In this document: one piece after another, positions 62,562 to 64,000 of the stretch | Layout of the letters: every line of letters begins with the position of its first letter | Position numbering within the stretch: the stretch's first letter is position 1 | Origin: Arcobacter sp. LC1 | GTDB taxonomy: Bacteria; Campylobacterota; Campylobacteria; Campylobacterales; Arcobacteraceae | Length of the DNA: 64,000 nt | Assembly: GCA_021378565.1 (NCBI GenBank) | Contig: JAACJU010000001.1 | Location: forward strand, 409,988-473,987 | Reading direction: 5' to 3' | Position numbers and translations under genes: made by a program | The notes under the pieces: model-generated | What the model was told of the DNA's origin: nothing | The model's input: the letters and a program-made list of their open reading frames with translations, nothing else | Databases searched by the model: none

Positions 62562-64000
62562 TTAATCATTTTTTTCATTTTTATAATACTCCACCAAAAC
62601 ATCTAGATTTTCTTCTCTTATTAGGCTATGATGAGTACCATTAATTTGCTTAACTTTAATATCTTTAACCATATATTTATTCCAGCCATAATCATAAGGT
62701 GTCAAATCATCTTGTTCATCTTGAACTTTGGCTTTAAATAAAGTTACTTTGCAAATTTTATTCATAGCTTTAGCTTTATAATTCATAATAATTTGGATGT
62801 TACTTTTATAATTTTCATAGCTAACTTCAAAATCTTGTGAGCTTATTTTACTTTTATCAGTATTAATATATTCTAAAATACATTTTTTTCTTTCTTCTGA
62901 GGTTTTACTTGCATATTCTTTAAAATTAATCAAAAGGTCTAATGAATTTAATTTAAAATATTCTTTCAAAGAGTCAAATTCAAATTCTAAATAGCTTTTA
63001 CCTCGCATTAACAATCTTAAAATATCTGGCTCACGAGTATCTAAAATAACCAAAGAATCAACTTCTTCATCATTTTCTAACAAAATTCTAGCCATTTCAT
63101 AAGCAATAAGCCCACCTTGAGAATAGCCTAAAAGTCTATAAGGACCTTTTTCCTGAATCTTTTTCATATTCTCTATGCTGATTTTTGCTAGCATTTTAAT
63201 ACTTCTATCTTTACCTTTAATTTCATTAATCTGAACACCATAAAATGATTGATTTTTTCCTAACAAAGAAGATAAATCTTTATAAACAAAAGGGTTTCCT
63301 TCGATGCCTGGCACAGCAAAAATAGCTCTTTTTGTGCCACCTTCACAAATAGGAACGATAATATCGGCTTGCTGGTTATTTGCAAGATATTCAACTATTT
63401 GTTCTATACTTGGAGCTCTGAAAATTGCCACAACATCAAGTTTTTTATTTAGTTTATTATTAATTTTTGATATCAACTCAAATACCAATAAAGAATGTCC
63501 ACCTAGTTCAAAGAAGTTATCTTTTATACCTACATTTTTAACATTTAGTGTTTGTTCAAATATACTAGCTAAGTCTTTTTCTAGTTTAGTTCTAGGGGCT
63601 ATATAAGCTGTACTTGCACTAAGAGTTATTTTTATACTCTCTAAAGCTTTTTTATCTACTTTTGCATTAGGAGTTAAAGGAATAGCTTTAATTTGTTTAA
63701 TAACTAAAGGTATCATATACTGTGGTAAGCTTTTAGCTAAAGAAGTTTTAATAGTATTAGTTTTTATTAAAGGTATGTTTGAAGTAATGAATGCTATTAG
63801 TGCTTTAGAGTTATTAATCTCTTTTGCAATTACAACAGCTTCTTTAATATCAACTTGGGCTAATAGCTGTTGTTCAATTTCTGCTAATTCTATTCTATAT
63901 CCTCTAATCTTAACTTGTTCATCTATTCTTTGTATGTATTCTATGTTACCATCTTCAAGGTATCTTACTAAGTCTCCTGTTTTATATAATTTAGTATTTT
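62562..64000 (-). CDS. Nonribosomal peptide synthetase, terminal A-PCP-TE part (5' end outside)
   Basis: Reads in from the right edge. First the end of an adenylation domain: YKTGDLVRYLEDGNIEYIQR, then QVKIRGYRIELAEIE (A8) and a PLTPNAKVDKKAL (A10, Lys) motif. Next a carrier domain with FFELGGHSLLVFELI (phosphopantetheine Ser). Last a type I thioesterase: LLGYSQGGLIAYEMA (Ser), a LVILDTREP Asp and the GTHHSLIREE His. The ATG at 63716 is internal. The substrate cannot be read because the A-domain pocket is outside the window. A thioesterase shows this is the last module. The A-domain start and further modules lie beyond 64000. Confidence 0.93.
   Translation of the reverse strand, partial: NTKLYKTGDLVRYLEDGNIEYIQRIDEQVKIRGYRIELAEIEQQLLAQVDIKEAVVIAKEINNSKALIAFITSNIPLIKTNTIKTSLAKSLPQYMIPLVIKQIKAIPLTPNAKVDKKALESIKITLSASTAYIAPRTKLEKDLASIFEQTLNVKNVGIKDNFFELGGHSLLVFELISKINNKLNKKLDVVAIFRAPSIEQIVEYLANNQQADIIVPICEGGTKRAIFAVPGIEGNPFVYKDLSSLLGKNQSFYGVQINEIKGKDRSIKMLAKISIENMKKIQEKGPYRLLGYSQGGLIAYEMARILLENDEEVDSLVILDTREPDILRLLMRGKSYLEFEFDSLKEYFKLNSLDLLINFKEYASKTSEERKKCILEYINTDKSKISSQDFEVSYENYKSNIQIIMNYKAKAMNKICKVTLFKAKVQDEQDDLTPYDYGWNKYMVKDIKVKQINGTHHSLIREENLDVLVEYYKNEKND

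Noticed and set aside
1..64000. CRISPR arrays, insertion sequences, poly-G contingency tracts
   Set aside because: No repeat-spacer pattern, transposase frame or long G/C run was seen on reading the window.

Overview
The window is low-GC DNA from an epsilon-class bacterium (Campylobacterota), most likely a Campylobacter. Support: TGnTATAAT promoters over AT-rich DNA, gene content (class II DAHP synthase, dimeric all-alpha dUTPase, TorA with a one-haem partner, YajR-like MFS beside rdgB), and gene pairs I recall from Campylobacter (argF-hemN-FeS oxidoreductase, argG/S4/tsaE/lptB, lon-bamD, proC-ctsT). Species cannot be fixed from the sequence.

Layout. 1-2.9 kb: partial aldehyde dehydrogenase with an HpcH/HpaI aldolase, then a GT2 glycosyltransferase. 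2.9-6.9 kb: response regulator and TMAO-reductase-type torA with a monohaem cytochrome. 6.9-31.4 kb: housekeeping (argF, hemN, xth, lgt, polA, kdsB, lptB, tsaE, trpD, argG, recR, cfa, rhomboid, lon, bamD), including an HTH-dUTPase fusion and a 56-residue Cys protein. 31.5-33.7 kb: proC and pseudopilin/competence-like genes. 33.8-41.3 kb: tonB-exbB-exbD, a FecCD/ATPase/binding-protein importer, a TiaS-like protein and a Cys-rich small protein in one apparent operon, facing a TonB-dependent receptor. 41.4-48.8 kb: truncated 2-oxoglutarate oxygenase remnant, betaine-type transporter, rdgB, MFS, two tandem paralogous lipoproteins, DedA. 48.8-52 kb: accessory region with a candidate small RNA, tRNA-Glu, a KAP-family NTPase split by a 9-base A tract, and 700 bp of decayed DNA. 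52-59.8 kb: ttdAB, panC, an orphan dipeptide-type permease, acpS, ruvX, serB, transaldolase, DAHP synthase, YigZ. 59.9-64 kb: outer-membrane protein, Sfp-type phosphopantetheinyl transferase, MFS exporter and the terminal module (A-PCP-TE) of a nonribosomal peptide synthetase that runs off the right edge.

The strongest leads are the NRPS/exporter/PPTase operon at the right edge, possibly linked in function to the self-contained TonB uptake operon (a siderophore or metallophore economy would be unusual for this group); the TiaS-like protein in that uptake operon; and the KAP NTPase whose expression looks set by an A-tract. fliW and fliL are missing from places beside proC/bamD and acpS where I recall them in flagellated Campylobacter, which would fit a non-motile species but is not proof.
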